A DNA stretch of 64,000 nt from Sulfuricurvum sp. (GTDB lineage Bacteria; Campylobacterota; Campylobacteria; Campylobacterales; Sulfurimonadaceae), in NCBI GenBank assembly GCA_030692765.1, contig JAUYUB010000006.1, positions 124,001-188,000 on the forward strand, given 5' to 3'. Below are positions 63,541 through 64,000 of this stretch, in pieces; within the stretch, counting starts at the first letter, position 1, and each line of letters starts with the position of its first letter. The translations under genes were made by a program, and so were the position numbers. The notes under the pieces are model-generated. The model saw nothing but the letters and a program-made list of their open reading frames with translations. It had not been told where the DNA came from and did not search any database.

Positions 63541-64000
63541 ATGAAACATCTTATCTTTCGTAGTCTTGTTTCGTGTTCTTTACTCGTCAATTTAGGACTG
63601 CAGGCTTCCCCGCTATCACTCAATGATGCCATTGAAGTTCTCAAAACACAAAATCTTGAAATAAAAGCATCAGTATTTGATGCTCTCAATGCTCACCATG
63701 ATCTGAAAATAGCGCAAGGGTACTCATATGGAGCGCTCGATTTCACTCAGACCGCTAGCCGCTCCAATGATGCGCTCAGTGCATTTGGATTTAAACTCAC
63801 ATCCAGAGAAGTAGAAGCTGCTGATTTTGGAATAAAAGACCTCAATTATCCGACCTATCAAAATTTCCATCAATCCAAACTTACCTATACCCTCCCCCTG
63901 TATAGCGGAGGAAAACTAAGCGGATATGAAAAAATCGCAGCTGAGATGGAAAAAATAAAACAGCTTGATACGGCCAGCGTAACGGCAGAAAAAATATACC
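63541..64000 (+). CDS. TolC-family outer-membrane efflux protein (3' end outside window)
   Basis: First 153 codons of an outer-membrane efflux channel. A signal peptide (MKHLIFRSLVSCSLLVNLGL) is followed by the TolC pattern PLSLNDAIEVLKTQNLEIKA and LPLYSGGKLSGYEKIAAEME. AAGGA lies 10 bases upstream. It is distinct from the Lap channel gene at 25-27 kb and probably begins an RND-type efflux operon beyond the edge. Confidence 0.88.
   Translation, partial: MKHLIFRSLVSCSLLVNLGLQASPLSLNDAIEVLKTQNLEIKASVFDALNAHHDLKIAQGYSYGALDFTQTASRSNDALSAFGFKLTSREVEAADFGIKDLNYPTYQNFHQSKLTYTLPLYSGGKLSGYEKIAAEMEKIKQLDTASVTAEKIY

Noticed and set aside
1-64000. tRNA, rRNA, insertion sequences, prophage, attachment sites or replication origin
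   Set aside because: No cloverleaf-like or rRNA sequence, transposase, integrase or clustered DnaA boxes were recognised; I could not run a covariance-model search to exclude small RNAs.

Overview
The window looks like a chromosomal segment of a free-living member of the Campylobacterota (former Epsilonproteobacteria), most likely a Sulfurimonas/Sulfuricurvum-type sulfur oxidiser. The basis is gene order: S4 protein-tsaE-lptB-rpoN, and ruvA-ddl-hydrolase-murF beside murJ-cysS-msbA-pyrD-M16 peptidase-dapA-SDR-pgsA, are arrangements known from Campylobacter and Helicobacter. An FlgS-type kinase, an rpoN gene and a YeeE-type sulfur transporter agree with this. I saw no rRNA, tRNA, CRISPR array, insertion sequence or phage gene. 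Coding density is very high and no gap exceeds 300 bases.

Layout. 1-9.9 kb: housekeeping genes on the minus strand (MscS channel, aroB, a TrkA-C protein, rpoN, lptB, tsaE, trpD, an S4 protein), interrupted by one plus-strand EAL gene. 9.8-27.6 kb: an accessory-looking block that encodes a complete Lap-type surface-adhesin system. It has a LapD-like c-di-GMP receptor, two tandem LapG-like periplasmic proteases, two large type I secreted adhesins with N-terminal retention modules, a LuxR-type regulator, the LapC/LapB/TolC secretion channel and an OmpA-family protein. 27.6-44.8 kb: cell-envelope and core-metabolism genes. 44.9-51.8 kb: a Cache-GGDEF-EAL phosphodiesterase, ppsA, flgS and an M18 aminopeptidase. 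51.8-57.5 kb: dnaE, two small genes and a DEAD-box helicase. 57.6-64 kb: a YeeE transporter, an HD-GYP protein, a PAS-GGDEF sensor, efp and the start of a second TolC-family gene.

How the parts fit together. Five proteins carry cyclic-di-GMP domains: one diguanylate cyclase with an intact GGEEF motif, one EAL and one HD-GYP phosphodiesterase with intact motifs, one EAL protein with altered motifs, and LapD, whose domains are both degenerate as expected for a receptor. In the known Lap pathway high c-di-GMP makes LapD sequester LapG and the adhesin stays anchored; low c-di-GMP frees LapG, which cuts the adhesin after its retention module. Here the larger adhesin carries the canonical TAAG site at the expected place and the smaller one has TATG at the matching place, alongside two LapG paralogues. 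The two adhesin genes share a palindromic element (GTACC-TG-GGTAC in the better copy) about 70-75 bp before their start codons, just upstream of their predicted -35 regions. The LuxR-type regulator gene beside them is the obvious candidate to bind it.

Several start sites were moved inward from the longest open frame because a ribosome binding site, a signal peptide or an overlapping neighbour decided the matter; each case is explained in its entry.
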